Assembly (NCBI GenBank): GCA_000727475.1
Contig: KL647298.1
Location: 641,151 to 705,150 of the forward strand
DNA from: Sarcocystis neurona
Taxonomy: Eukaryota; Apicomplexa; Conoidasida; Eucoccidiorida; Sarcocystidae
Direction: 5' to 3'
Length of the DNA stretch: 64,000 nucleotides
Both the position numbers and the translations under genes were made by a program. The notes under the pieces were generated by a model. It searched no databases and was not told where the DNA came from. It worked only from the letters and a program-made list of their open reading frames with translations. Positions 12,144 through 25,288 of this stretch are shown here, piece after piece. Position 1 is the stretch's first letter. Every line of letters begins with the position of its first letter.

Positions 12144-14444
12144 ATGGACATACACCAAGGCACTGCGAGTTCATTTACGTGGGCGTGGGTTTGCGCTTTT
12201 TTTTTCCTGCACGCGTCTGCACAGGAGGTAGACGTGCCTGAGGGGTCGTCCCTGGCGGATCTGCAGGCGGTGCAGCAGACTCTGCGTCCCAAGAGCAGCA
12301 GCAGCAGCCACGTGAACACGTCTCCCCTGGAGGGGGGCAGCAGGCACTGCAGCAATGGAAGCGCGACGAGACGGAGGGGATTACGCAGAGGTGTTGCCTT
12401 CGCGTGCAGGCGGCGTCCGCGAGGAAAGCCTCTTGACTTTCCTATCAAGCGCCAGCAGCAGCCCGGCAAGGAGCAGCACGAGGAGGAGCCGCCCGAAAGG
12501 CAGCCGCTACAGCCGATGTTCTGGGGAGAGGGCGGGACAACGACGGCTGCATGCGGTGCGGTGGTGGACGGCGCTTGGGAGAGGACGCAGCCACCGTCAG
12601 CTGGTGATGCTGCGCGTCCACCGCCTTTTTTGCTACATGCCGCTGATCCACTGCAGTCTGAAGAAGCTTATTCTTCGTCTCCGCTTGCCCCTTGCTCGAG
12701 TATTGCTGCAGCCGCAGCAACATCCCCAGCGCAGGAGCAGCGCAGTAGCATAGCAGTCGCACGAAGCTGCGCTCCTGCTCCTGCCGCTGCTGGTCCTCCA
12801 GAGGCTGCTGCACCCGGTGCGAGAGAAGAAGCAGGAGCCGGTGCAGAAAGACGTGGAGAGGAAGCAGGTAGAGCAAAAGGAGGAGGACTAGGAGCAGATG
12901 TATGGGCGAGGGCGCGCAGAGAAGGGCCGCCGCTGTCGAGGAAGTCGCCAGCGTATGGGAAGATGGAGAAACAGCAGACCCTTGGTGGATCTGCATGCGG
13001 TGCTGCTGCCCTTGCACGTGGAGGTCGGGGGCAGCCGCGCCAGGGTGCCGCTGCCGGTGGTGCCAAGGAGAGAGAGAGAATCTTGACAGCGGGGCGGGGT
13101 GAAACACGGCTGTTGCTGCCGATGAAGAGCAGCAGCAAGACTTTTTCAAAAGAAGAAGCGCAGCTCGATGCTGCTGCAGACGGTGTCCTTTCTCTCCCGC
13201 TCCACCTCTCCAGATTACTCTTTCCCTTCGCTACGCCCGCAGCAACAAGAGCTGCTGCAACAGTGCCACCAGTGCGTTGTACAACAGCGCTCGCAGCAGG
13301 AGGCCAGCAGCAGGAGGAGCAGCCACAATGCAGCCCATCCGAATCTTCTGGTAGAGAGAACTGCCGGCGACAGCGTCTCTCACGTCCTCGCTATTGCTTT
13401 GCAGTTGAGATTCACCGCTACAGGAGACAGCGGCGGTCGCGCGCTGCAGCAGCTGCTGCTGCCGTGGTGGCAGCTGTTGCTGCTGCAGATGAAGCTCAGG
13501 CAGCAGCGGCTGGAGGGACACAGACAGCAGGAGTAGAAGCAGGTCAGGCAGGAGCAGCAGGACAGGGGAGCAAGAAAGAGACTGGGAGGAAAAAGTGGAC
13601 CGTGCTGCTGACAGCGGCAAGAGAAAGCATCAGCAGCAGCGAGTCCGACAGCAGCAGTAGCAGCTTCTCCGACTCTTCTGCGGCAGATAGCCAAGATTCG
13701 TTCAGCTGGGACAGCAGCAGCACAGACGAAGAAGAAGAAAACGGATCGGAGAGTCATAGCAGCAGCGAAGAAGAGGGGACCCGGAAGAAAGACAAGAAAG
13801 CTGATTTAGGAAGGCAGTGGCCTGCCGCTTCTGAAACGCAAAATGTGGCAGGATTTTCTCAGCAGATGTCTGTGTCCTGCGTGCGGCAGGGGGGGCGCGA
13901 AGAAGACGCAGAAGGAGAAACCGTACCGACTTCCCCTCCAAGGCCGCCCCGCTGCAGCAGCAGCAGCGGAAGTAACGGCAGCGACACCAACAGCGGCAGC
14001 ACTAAGAGCAGCAGCAGCAGTAGCGGAGAAGGGGGGAACGGCCGAAGCTGCCACGGCAGTCCGACAGTTTCCACCAAAGAGGAGGGAAGAAGCGAGAGCA
14101 GCAACGTTAATGTGAATGGCGTTTCGGCTGCTGCGCACCGTGCTGGGCCGGAGGGGAACACTCATAGCGGGACCGAGACCAGGGAAGGGAGAATGGCCTA
14201 TAAGGGACGCTATTCTTCGTCAGCGGTGAAGAAAGAGGAAGAAGAGGAGGGAGGGGGCGGAACGAGACGCAGAAACAGCAACAGCAGCAAAGAAAAAGAT
14301 GCAACGCCGCCCAGCGAGAAGAAGAAAACAGGAAGCAAGAGCTACAGGGAGACCGGAGAAAAGGAAGAGAGGGTGCGGAAGATCCGTAGGTTGCCGTACG
14401 TTATTATTGAGTTCAACGAACAGTCCCCGCTCATTGGCAAGCAG
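12144..14444 (+). CDS. Ser/Ala/Glu-rich protein, large exon; possible TAF1-like
   Basis: A long + strand frame ends at a clear donor, AAGCAG|GTACGA at 14444. There are two possible beginnings. One is the ATG at 12144, whose first 27 residues look like a signal peptide. The other is an acceptor at 12224, preceded by CTTTTTTTTTCCTGC, which would make the exon start at 12225 and the apparent signal peptide an artefact; I prefer the second. The product is low complexity: Ala/Gln runs, an acidic Ser block (about residues 495-545, SSSESDSSSSS), Ser/Gly repeats, and a basic Lys/Arg/Glu tail. Only the last residues, PYVIIEFNEQSPLIGKQ, look like a folded domain. They loosely resemble the first conserved block of TAF1 (DUF3591), which also follows an acidic, disordered region. 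Function is otherwise unknown. Confidence 0.55.
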
Positions 14445-15086
14445 GTACGAGCCGCAGCAGTAACAGAAGTTTAGCAGCAGGGGCGTCCCCCACTAGGATC
14501 AACATAGGCAGAATACACGTCTCTGCACCGGCTCTAGGCAGTTCACTGCAGCAACGGTGGGCACTGAGATCTACGCGAATATAGATATATATATATATAT
14601 ATATTCGTCACATATATATATATATGTACGCCTGTGTGTATGTGTATATACAGCTATGTTCTGGGTATGTCCCCCCTCACAGAGGCTACGCGTAACTCGG
14701 TGAACGAGTACCAGCTGGCGTGCTCTCATATATGTGTGTACCTTTACGATAAGTCTGCCTGCGTGTGTATCTCTTTATTCACACGTGCGTATGCATGCGT
14801 ATACACACACATGTATGTCTCTACTTGCCAGCGTGTGTGCACGCGTGTGTGTGTATTTCTCTTTATTCACATATTCGCAAGTCCCTACACTCGTTTTCTT
14901 GGGCGTGTGACGCGTGCAGCCACCGAGGACGTCTCGGGGTACTGGAGCGGGCCACAGCAGCAGCAGCAGAGGGAAGCAGTGAGCTGCTACATCTGGCGAC
15001 GACGATACCTGAGCGCATGCAATCGCAGGATCTGCGTCAACAGGAGGGCCGCGCATCTACAAAAGGAGCAATGACAAAGGCAGCAG

Positions 15087-15306
15087 CTGAACCAGTGGAT
15101 GCTGCACATTCCACGCATAGGAGCTGCACCTGCTGCGGAAGGCATCTTCTTTATCCGCGCACTTCTCGGGGTCGTCTTCATATATGACGAGCACCGGCCA
15201 GTGGGAGACGCCTGTTCAGGGTGCATGCAGGGCCGCTTGGGAAAAAATGTTAGCGCCACGTATTTTTCTATTCTGCAATCTTTCAATGCAGACGAGTCGT
15301 GTGTCT
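15087..15306 (+). CDS. Tentative second exon of the 12,144 gene
   Basis: The frame starting at 15087 joins in phase 0 to the donor at 14444 and reads LNQWMLHIPRIG, then EGIFFIRALLGVVFIYDEH. The order of blocks (SP.(I/L)G, L...M...P, FFIRAL, VF) is what I recall for the TAF1 core, but identity is low. The acceptor context (GACAAAGGCAGCAG) lacks a pyrimidine tract, and the 3' limit is unclear. An overlapping + frame with Ala/Gln content through 14,940-15,187 competes with this reading. Confidence 0.22.
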
Positions 15307-18300
15307 ACGCTTGTGGCAGACAGACGTATGTATCTGACCGGCGTTGTTCTCTATCTGTGTGTCTATATATCGGTGGCTTCGGAGTACACTGCTGCGTATC
15401 TCAGTGTTGTGGGCGTCGTCAGTCGCTCAAGAAAGATGATTCAACCGCATGTCTGCCTAGAAAGAGCCAAAGGGAAGTATCTACGTCTCAGTTCTTGGAC
15501 CTAAGGAGGAACGAGCAGCATTTTGACCTACGCACGCACACGCGCCCTGTTTTTCAAAACGCGATTGTATGTGTCCACGGGCACGTGGACCCCTCCGTTG
15601 TTTTCTTTTTTGTTCCTTTGTGTACGCCGGTCTTTCTCGTGCGGTCTGGAGGTACGAAGGGAAGACTGTTCGCATATCTTCAGCAGTGACTCACCGCTGG
15701 TGTGCAAGTTTCTCGCACACGTGTGTTTTCTGATCGTGTGGCATCTCCTGGTAGCAGAGCTACACGCCTTACAAGTTCACCAAGTGTGTGCATTTTTGTG
15801 GGCCTGCGGGTACGTGGTGAGGGAGCCGCCGGCGTTAATTTTGGGAAAGGGAGTGTGCGACAAAATACACGCTTCCACGCAAATGTACATGTGCGTGACT
15901 TTTCTAATATGCGGCCTTACAACATCTGCGGTCGACGATAAAGAGATGAGGCGGCGTAGGAAAGTTTACTCGCAACTCTGCAGCAGCTGAGGGCCGGATT
16001 GCGTGTAGAGGAGCCGCTGACTGCAGCGAGAAGCTCGAAAACGGCTCCAGCAGCTGCGTAGGGGGTTCTCCTGGTGGAGGGACTGGGGGAAGAGTTGAAC
16101 GTCCGTACAGGAGTGCGTGTTTGAAATCTAACCGAAGCTACCTTCGACCTCTCGACGTGGCTCATGTTATACTGGCTTGTACGTACGCGTGTAGACACAC
16201 GTTCCCATGAAAGATGTATATCTATATATATATATATATGCGTAGTCGCCTACTTTTGTGCCTTCTGTTGCACATGAGGATGTATGAACATTTGGTAGGT
16301 AACTGACTCAGCCCTAACTGTCTACACTATCGAACGCAACTGGTTTGTGCATCTGCGGCGCCTTTTGAAGAGCCGTGCTGTTTTCCAAGCCACGGCTCCG
16401 CTGGTGTCTACAATAAACTTGAACACAGAGTATATGTGTGTTTCTGTCCCTCTCTGTCTCTCTCTGTATACATGTACATATATACATATATATAGACATA
16501 TATACATATATATATATCTATATGTGATGTGTGTACCGGCACGTCGAGATATTGACAGCGTCAGCGGTGGCGTCTATGCATTGGCTGCGTGTGGGATGAC
16601 GGGACGTCTTTGTCATACGCACTCGCGAGTAGCACAGTTGCTGCCTGTATCCCCGTCGTTCCATCTCGTGCTGTGTATAAGCTGGACAGACACTGACATA
16701 ACAGCAGCGACAACAAGTTGACAAATCCGCCGTCGTAGGACCACACACGTGTCCCATTGCTTTTCACAGGTAGGCTACTGTTAGGCATTTATCGTCGTGC
16801 CACGCGACCGCTTCTGATAATAGTCTTCGCTGTGGAAAAGCAGATATCAAAAGGGATGCTGAAAGTGAGACGCTGACAATTTAGGCTATTCTAAGTTGAT
16901 TACGCAAAACATTTCTCACAGCACATGATAACCCAAACGCAGACGGACGCACTTTTGTACCGGTGCTTATAATAGCGTGTCTAGTGCACACGTTGAACAG
17001 ACCTTTACCTATAGAGTGTGTGGATACACATGTATCTTCATCCTAGTGTACGTGTGCGTAAATATACACATAGATACGATTGTACACCGCACTTACGTCG
17101 TTGCTTCAGTCAGGTTAGCAGGGGCGCGGCGCCCTGTGGAGCTCGTCATTCGTGTACCACTGCTATCGTGCTGGGATCCGTCATTGTGAGCTGTAGATGG
17201 CGAGAGAGACAAAGAATCAAGCACTGTGGAGGGGTCCACGTGGAGAAAACAATGTGTCTTCAAGAATGCGTACCATTGCCGCAGCGTCATTTTCACGTGT
17301 ACGACTACGCCGAATGTGGCCACCCGATCGATTTACACCCTGCTTGTGGTACTTTTCGTTCGTAACATTTGCGGCAGACTCAAAGCAGAGAGTGGTCCAT
17401 ACTTGATTAGTGGCAGATACTTGGGATTACCGCGTGGTAGGGTGACCAGCTACTGCTACGCACTCTGCATTGAACAGCGCTGCCCGTTCTACTGATTCAC
17501 CGTGGGCGTGTACACATCATTGCGCGGTGTCCCGCGGTCACTTACTGATATCCCCGTTGTTCGAATACCGCGGAGTTGCGCCTTCGCCGGCGCAGAGCAA
17601 CCCGCCAGCCTTACTCAGTAGGCGTGTAGCGGCGAGATGTTTTCCTGCGTCTTACAATTGCCGTAGGGAATTATCGCAAGGTGCTATGCTGATTCATTGT
17701 ACCCAGAAATTATGCTCGATTGATTGTAACAAGCTGCTCTGGCTCCGTGGACGATTTTTGCCACCCGCGAGATCACTGTTTGCATGTGCTCTCTATTAGA
17801 AAGCTCTCTCTTATACCTGTGCATAGTTTCTAGCAATCAACAAATACTCAAGCAGGAGATTTCTGCCACTATTACATACGATATATGAAAAACTGTAATC
17901 GTGGACTTTCAAGCCATGTGTCTGCCAACAGCTTCAACTGGGAAACTTGCCCAGCAGTGCAGGACGAGCTTTTGTTAATTTCTCGGTTAGCGAACGTTAG
18001 TTGGCAGGTTGTTTCTTTCGTGAAGAGAGGCCGAAACGCACTTAGCTTTTTGCTGGTGGGACTTCGCGGAAGATCTGCGGTGCTTCGGGAGTGGGGCACA
18101 TTCGCAACCGTGTTACGCACTGATGGTGTTTCTCACGCGTGTGTGCCACTTACCTCTCCGAAGCATACAATCGATGTTGGATTCCGCTACTATTTGTGGA
18201 ACCCCCCTTGGCACTACAGGGTAGACCGCTCCCCTGTACTTTTTGTCCTTACACATAGTTGCTTGATGAAGATTTGCTTCCACAGTATCTTGGAATTAGT

Positions 18301-19857
18301 GTGCTGCAAGCTATATCATGTCTGGTCTGCGTCATCCGTTATATGGTATCTTCTGGTGGCTTCAGCTTTCTCTAGTTCACTACTATACATTTAGATATAT
18401 TTTGGATGCTGTTTTGCAGCTACAGGGGATTCTTCCGTTCGAGGGAAATCAAAGCCGATGTTACTATACCACCCAAGGACTTCTTGCGTACTCTTCTTCC
18501 ATCGTACGCAGACAGAATGCCTTGGTGATCTAGATACCATTATGCCACTCTGTTTGATACAACTAGTACTGCACTTGCACCACGTCTGTTGCTATTATTA
18601 CTAGCACTACCATTAGAAGTAGCAGTGTGTACTCTACATTATCCTGAAAGAGCTTGGGTAGACCAACAGCAGTTGCATATTACTGTTTGAAGTACGTGTA
18701 CGTGTTTAAAGAGCACCCAGCAGTGGTTACTACGCACGAAGTGCAGGGCCGTCAACACGCTTGTTTAGCATTGCTTCGCCGACTGCATACGCATACGTAT
18801 GATTCCAAGGGAAACAAGTATTTTTGTTCCACACGTTTGTCTTGCACACGAGGGGCACGAGCGACCTTCGCATGAAGCGGTACATTTGCTGTGCGTGATG
18901 CACGGAGAGGAGGTTTCTGCGTGGGCGCTCCGCTGAGTCAAGTTCAGCGTGCTGATACAGCTTTCAACGGAGGGTTGACACGCGACGAGCGCCTTCTTGT
19001 AGCTATAGAGTCTTACGGAGGCTGATCTGAGACAGGAATCATGTAGCGTCTGTGAGGCATTCGTCGTGCAACGAGCAGCGGCATTTACACTGTCTCCCTG
19101 CGGAAGCAGCCGCTGCGGTGCATTGTGTGTTTGTTTCACTACAGCGTTACTGAGGACTTGTAGGGCCTCCGCAGCATAGAAGAAGTGTCGGTAGAGGAAG
19201 ATGTAGAGACCAGAAAGTGGACAGAATTATGTTTGTTTTTGCATTCAGGGCGAGACGCAGGTGCACTTGTGCGAAAGATACCACGCAGTTTAGCCTCCAG
19301 ACTGCTCATATTGACAAGTGATCGATAGTGGTAGCCCCGACAGCAGTAGTAGTTGCGGCAGTACACGTGGACGAGGAGGGAACAGGAGTATTCGCAGGAG
19401 CGCTTGCAATAACAACAGCAGTAGTGTTAAACGTAGCAGGAGTAACAGTTCTTGTTTTAGCAGTTGTTGTACCAAAACAAGGGAAGGCTATACTGATACG
19501 ATCAATAGGAGTAGCAGTAGTGGTAGGATCACTAGTGATTGTAGTTAGACCAGAGTTAACGCGCGCAATAGCAATTCTAATAGTAACAGTGACTATAGCG
19601 GTACTGGATAACTAGTAGTTGTCTTTGGGGTGCTAAATACTCGCGCAGATAACACCGGCATTTGGACCAAAAACCGTCAAATGCTCTCGGAAGCACACAG
19701 CGCTAAGCTTCCATATGCTGGAATGTGTGATGGCATCGTGAACAGTGGAATGATACGCAGGATGCCTACTTCCGCTGGACTCGTTGCACAACGCCATCGA
19801 CCACCGGCTGTATGGCAGCTCAAACAGGCAGATGTCTGTATGGGTAGAGGCGTACTT
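15307..19857. other. Left part of repeat-poor block, no gene assigned
   Basis: CAG/CTG tracts stop abruptly around 15-16 kb. Open frames up to about 170 codons occur (15,523-15,990 and 17,885-18,394 on +, 18,765-19,139 on minus), but they show no family match, no matching splice phases and no skew in codon use that I can see. I do not call them genes. Confidence 0.5.
19320..19615. repeat. Decayed AGT/AGC trinucleotide repeat
   Basis: About 300 bases are built from AGTAGTAGT/AGCAGT-like triplets with many point changes, such as AGTAGTAGTTGCGGCAGTA and AGTAGCAGTAGTGGTAGG. The triplet rhythm keeps two + frames open (Ser/Asn/Arg-rich and Val/Ala/Ile-rich), which is a repeat effect rather than coding evidence. 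Confidence 0.6.
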
Positions 19858-22245
19858 TTACGATTTCGCAGACGGGAGCGTACTCTGCTGCCTCCCGCAA
19901 GAGGAAAAGCAAGCGGCAATGATATCCTTCTGGGTCTCCCACGAGGTGAGAGGCTGGTAGCTAAGACGGTTTTTAGCTGCGGGTGCTCCTTGCAGTCTCG
20001 CTCGGGTTGCTTCTCGAATAATTGTGCCGACACAAAGTTGCACTTTTTGTCGCTCCTCCTCCGAAAGCAGCACAAGCGCCCTCCTCACTGTTGGTATGTT
20101 GGAAAGGTTAAGCAGAAGATCGGCAGCTTCGGCTGCTTCTTCTTGCCGTATGCCCTCCTCTTCTGGCTCAACTCCTTCTTCTTCTGTCTTTTCCACTTTT
20201 CCTGTTAGCCGTCCTTCTTTCCTTCCCTGGTGCCTTCGCTCTGTTGCTTGCTGAAAAATTGTTCGTTCACGCACAGCTTTCAGGTTAGCCGTGTCACAGG
20301 TGGTACACTTCGACAGACACTGCTTCTTGAGTGGATGGGAAGCATTCGCAGTAGTGCCTCTAAGACTTATTACACTCACGTCTGTGCGTGCATTGAATGA
20401 AGGTTTTGAAAATGCAGTGCATGGAGGGCTCGCGGGGTCCGTGCCGGCGTGATGGCCTGGTGCGACGTTCTTCGGTGAACAGGTGGTCGTGGCGGGATTG
20501 CTAGTGGGCCTTTCGGGGTATTCCGTCGACACACTGGCAGTTGAAGTAGAAAATTGAGAACTTCGAGCGCGTGGGTGCAAAGAGAGCGTCTCAAGCACTT
20601 CAAGAAGCAAATCCGGGTCGAATTCTACCTTGAACATGACTTGCAGGACGACAAGTGGCAAGGACGCCAACCGCCTGTACGTATACAATGATCAGGGCTG
20701 CGTGACCGATGACGCCGTCATGAAAAACCTTCTTGAAAGACGTTGCTAAGGCTTTGGGGACTGGTCTGTCTAAGTATGGAGCGATATGAGGACGCCATAC
20801 ATCAGCGAAAGGAAGTGTCTAAAGTTTACTCAATTCTTAACACATATCTGTTTGTAAACGGAACATTCTCGTCCAGAGGGAGGACCGCAGACAGTCGTAT
20901 AAACGCGGCAGCCCATGTGTACGCTACGTTGAGGCGGCGGTGTACCTCACATGTAAAATGACCGTACCTTCGAATGCATTGTTAACTCCCAAGAATGCAA
21001 AATATGTATTATTCTACGCCTGCCACACTATAAATGAATGCGTCTGGAGTACATTCGTCTTCCCGTGCAACACTTCCAACCTTCAGGCTTGATGCGTACC
21101 TAGGTAGTGCGCTGGGGCATTGGCTAGTGAATGTTTCGCTACAATATGCACTGAATTGCTCAAACCGTCTTTTGTTTTCTCTCAGGCGGAGCCACACAGA
21201 CAGAAACGCTTACAAATTGACAAACTTTGTAAATGCCAACGCCTGGTGTCCAAACGATGACATCCTTCACCTCAGAGGCTTCCGCAGGGCGCGCCCTACA
21301 TGTAAGCCTTCCACCTCCCTCATTCTTGATCTTGCTGTGTACGTTTTTTCTTTTGCGACAGTATATAATGCATTCCGCTATCGTTATCTCTAGAATAATA
21401 TGCACCTATATCCTCGGCTGCTATCTGTGCTGCGCGGCACGATACTAGCCCGACTCAACAAGTGGAGGTGGTGCTGCCGTGCCTCGTCTTGTCTTGGTTT
21501 CAATCAAATTGCATGTCGCCCAGGAAACCCTGCTCATTTTAACTCCTGCTGAAGAACCCACTTGTGCTTCTCAACCTGTCCACTGCCGATATACCATCTG
21601 TGGCACTTACCTGAGGCTGTCTTCTCTGTTCAACCGCAGCTGTTCTCGACAGACTCGTAAATAGGTTTCTGCATCAAGTCCGTGCTTCAAGTCTGCCACA
21701 GAATTCATGTTTCCGTCAACACGGATCTCACAAGGTGACGGTGTCGCGTTGTCCGTGCGCAGAAGCGGTACTGCAGCGAGCGTCTTCTCGCAAAGTGGGG
21801 AGGCAACTGTGATACCACCAGCACACCTGTGAGCTGCACGTAAAGAAGAGTCTTCGCCAGCAAGCAGCTCAGAACTGCGGTTTAAAACCCCGTCTTGCAT
21901 TTCTTTCCGAGGAAGCGCAGCTACTGAGGCCACCTGCTGACACTTCACAGCTTTATTCAAAGAAACATAGGCTGCACTGTTCCTCTGTAGCTCCCAGTGA
22001 TCAAGGGGCCGCAGGTGACAAGTTGCTACCAGATTTTTAAATTGATCATAGTTTTCTGCTTGGTAAACAGCCCGCTTCTTCGTGTCGTCAACGAGTCTCC
22101 GATGCTCATCCGCAGCTTCTGCAGATGCAACTTCTCTGCGATATTCGGCAAAGTCAAACATAGAGGCGCCGAAGTTCAGACTACCCCTAACTCCCGATGG
22201 GTGATAGCCTCCTCTTAAAAACCGTTTCCTTTCTTGTGTCGTCAT
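19858..22245 (-). CDS. CCDC103: Dynein attachment factor, CCDC103-like
   Basis: Two exons, 22245..21611 and 20674..19858 (483 residues), joined from CTCAG|GTAAGT to an acceptor after GTATACGTACAG with phase 2. The ATG at 22245 is the first in frame. Residues about 28-88 (FDFAEYRREVASAEAADEH... to HLRPLDHWELQ, with TKKRAVYQ and YDQFKNLV) match the N-terminal domain of CCDC103, which attaches dynein arms to axonemes. The C-terminal RPAP3_C-type helical domain crosses the splice site (AETYLRVC..., SLRRLASLP, then FDPDLLLEVLETL) and finishes near residues 396-440 (LLLNLSNIPTVRRALVLLSEEE). About 150 residues rich in Ser, Thr, Pro and Glu separate the two halves, which is longer than I expect for the family. 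The likely role is axonemal dynein assembly in flagellated microgametes. No homopolymer runs are present, unlike the repeat-block genes. Confidence 0.82.
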
Positions 22246-23734
22246 ATTGGTGCAAATAGAGGTCTTGTTGCTTGCTCCTCGATGTACGCATGTACATATA
22301 CATACCTATACATATGTGCTGAAACACACCCGAAGCCCTATTCTTAAAACTCGAGGAGGCCGCACTCGCAGTCAAGAAGTGCAGGCAAGGTACTCCGTCC
22401 TCTTGAGGTGTAAACACCTTCACAAAACTGTGTACAATGATCCTGCTGCTGTTACGTCACATTAATCGACAATGGCGCTTCGTTTACGGACACAAGAAAG
22501 AGACACACGTGGAACATTCACCTAGAGAACCTATCTCGCTGTTCTTGCCTTTTTAGCGAAAGCTGAGTAAACTTACACTACGTAGGTCCTTTGCTACCTA
22601 GAAGGCTGTTTTACAAAAGTGTGCTTAGCGGTACCAAAAAGGAGCAGATATCTTCCAGTCAATTTTTCCGTTCAGGACTTTGGCGCAACACGCGGTCGCA
22701 CGAGTCGACCAGACGATCACGCTCGTGTAACGGAAGCGCCTCTCCTAGACCGACGTTGGAATCTGTGTGCCCAAGAGCTGCTACAGGTGGTCCTTCTCGT
22801 TAACGTGTCGTCGTGTAGGCTCGTCCTTCTATGGGTAAAGAAGGGCGACAATGGAGTGGAAAGAAAGGCCACCTCGCACTGCAGTGGAACCAGGACTTCT
22901 TGACACCCGGTGCAGTCATATATGCGTGGTCCGACGGCGTTCATACATCCCCTAAACAACCTGCCAATGATTCCCTGACCTTTTCGCAACGTGGTGTTCT
23001 GGAACTTCGTGCGCAGAGAAGCATGCTGAACACCCCTGTCTGACGTACACCTTGCAGGGCGCACATTCGCATCGAGTTATTGACCGTGTAACTGTGCGTA
23101 CACTTCTTGTTTTGATCTTCGCGCTTACTTGTGCATACACCCGTATACGCAAGCACGGGAGAACAGGCGTTGAATGCCTACAGTTCTCCCAATCAAATGC
23201 TTATACGTATAGGCAGAAGCCGGAAACTGGCTTTTTTGCTTTACGCAAAGGGCAGGACAAGATGTATCACTGTGGGGTTCAAATTCAGCTACGTTTACGC
23301 AATCTCACCTCACTGCGACACGCAGTAATGCTCCCGCACTGCTGAAATATGCGCCCAGTCTTCTTGACCGTTTGTGCTGACATCTACCGTGTCCGACGGC
23401 ATTCATACACCTCGTGCAGAACCTGGAAGTGAGGCGGCGCTCTCTTCCAGTCAATGACACGAAGGAAGGGAAAAAGAAACACGTGGTGCAAATTGTTGCA
23501 TGTAGTGCACTATTTGTGGACATGCCGAGGGGAGTAATAGGAAATAACAGAGAAATTCAAGAGTACTACTAGTACACCGACCTGTGCAGAGGGTTGCGGC
23601 TGCATCTACGCCACACCGATGGCGTGTGCTACAGGTGCTACTGTTCATGATCATTTACACATGTATATTAAAGTATATCCTGTATTCTTGAAACAACAGT
23701 AGGCTTTTGTGTTTATATATACATATATGTATAC

Positions 23735-23766
<32 letters not shown>

Positions 23767-24765
23767 GGGTAGGGGCATCTGCACAGATAATGTTGATTCC
23801 ACCGATTATTCATGGTTCCGCGCTGTGAACTGTTGTTTGTCTGGAACCGGTGTTTAAAGCACTCAGCAAAAACCAGTTTCACTGAGTTAAGTGCATCTGC
23901 TAGTAAGGTGGATGCAAAGGGTGTTCAGGCAGCGCGTTGCATGCTGAGAAGTTGGCCCGCGGTAGCCCGCGAACACCTGAGGCTGCGCTGCTCGCCGCAC
24001 CAAGTGCATCGATTGTTCTGAAGCCCTTACCGTTGACAAAAAGAAGTATGTGTGCGTTAAGTGGAAACGAAACTGAGCAAGCCTGCGACTCTGTCACCTG
24101 TGGGTTATGGAATAAAAAGGTTGACTGTCGACTGTTTCTACCAACGCAATCTTGGGACGCAGGCCTCCGCCCGTGGCGGAACTGCGCGTAGAAATGCGTA
24201 ATGGCACTCACTCTTCGGAATCTAGTCCTGCAGTGGAGCTTCTACATATTATGACAGTAAGCAGCAGGTGATCTCCAAGACTCATGTAGCAAGTAATAAC
24301 TGAAGAAGCTTAAGGACAGGAAACGGTACTCTGTAGAGGGATTTCGAAAGTTAGGAAGTTTACACGGTAAAACGAGTTACCGGTTTTGCGCAAGGTGCGG
24401 CAGGAAGTTTCAAGTGGAAAATATTGGCATGGCACTTTTTAGAAAGGTGCCTGAATGTTGCGGCGGCAGAAGCAAACTTAGTCTCGACACAGAAATTACA
24501 TTGCTCAAGGGCTTACACCTACGTGGTCACGTGCGAATTTAGAAGTAGTACTCTTTTACGAACTCTAAAACGTGTAGGTAATTACGTGAGAAAGAAACCA
24601 TACACCCCGGCGTAACCCATTGAAGCGCACTTCTCCTGATGGTACGCATTTAGTACAGCCCCGTCGTTAGGAGGACCTGGAGCTCATCCGCCTTAGCATA
24701 TGGAAAGTAAGAAACATTCGGTCAGAGGCCGTCCAGTCGCCGCGGAGTTAACTTCGTGGCTGTCC
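22246..24765. other. Intergenic repeat-poor region
   Basis: No gene is supported. Two short diverged copies of CCGACGGC(G/A)TTCATACA occur near 22,932 and 23,394, and a TA microsatellite sits at about 23,715-23,766. Small open frames (22,619-22,903 +, 23,937-24,191 +) have no family match. Confidence 0.45.
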
Positions 24766-24998
24766 TCAGCGCCAGCAACCAGAAGAGTTGCCTTCTCCCG
24801 TGGTACCGCCTAGTCTATGTTCTCCCATTTCAAGCTTAACCCCCCCAAAAGGAAAGCACAGGGATGTACACTGTTTTGGCCCGCTTGGCAAAATATCCCT
24901 CATGTCACCCCCGTAGCGTTTATGAAAGAGGTACGTTGCGCCTTTTCTCCCAGCAGGAAGATGCCGTCGCATAGCTTCGCTCACAGGGGAAGATGTGG
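24766..24998 (-). CDS. Hypothetical exon
   Basis: The frame opens right after a good acceptor (TTTCTCCCTATCATTAG on the minus strand) and ends at TGA. It reads SSPVSEAMRRHLPAGRKGA, then YLFHKRYGGDMRD and a Gly-rich tail. The composition looks coding, but its entry phase does not match the nearest upstream candidate exon at 25289, so either another exon is missing or the call is wrong. I do not recognise the protein. Confidence 0.3.
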
Positions 24999-25288
24999 CT
25001 AATGATAGGGAGAAATTTCGGCGTTACACGCAGCCGTGACGTCACCGGTACAGACAGACGTCTCAAACATTTCAAATAGACACCGTCTCAAAGCAAGGTT
25101 TGCAAAAATTTCGTCAGTGGATGTGAACGAAAGGAAGGTCAATAAGAACCAGTACATATCTTCTTCTCTCGATAAAGTTGAGCTAGAAGAATGTCTCGAG
25201 GACCAAGACAGAGCAAACCCAGGCACGAGAATCGCATGGTTCGCGTCAGCCATTCTGGACGCCTGCCCTAGTGTGTAATGTGACTTAC

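Noticed and set aside
19630..20208. 192-codon + strand frame
   Set aside because: It is antisense to exon 2 of the CCDC103-like gene, whose minus frame has clear domain similarity.
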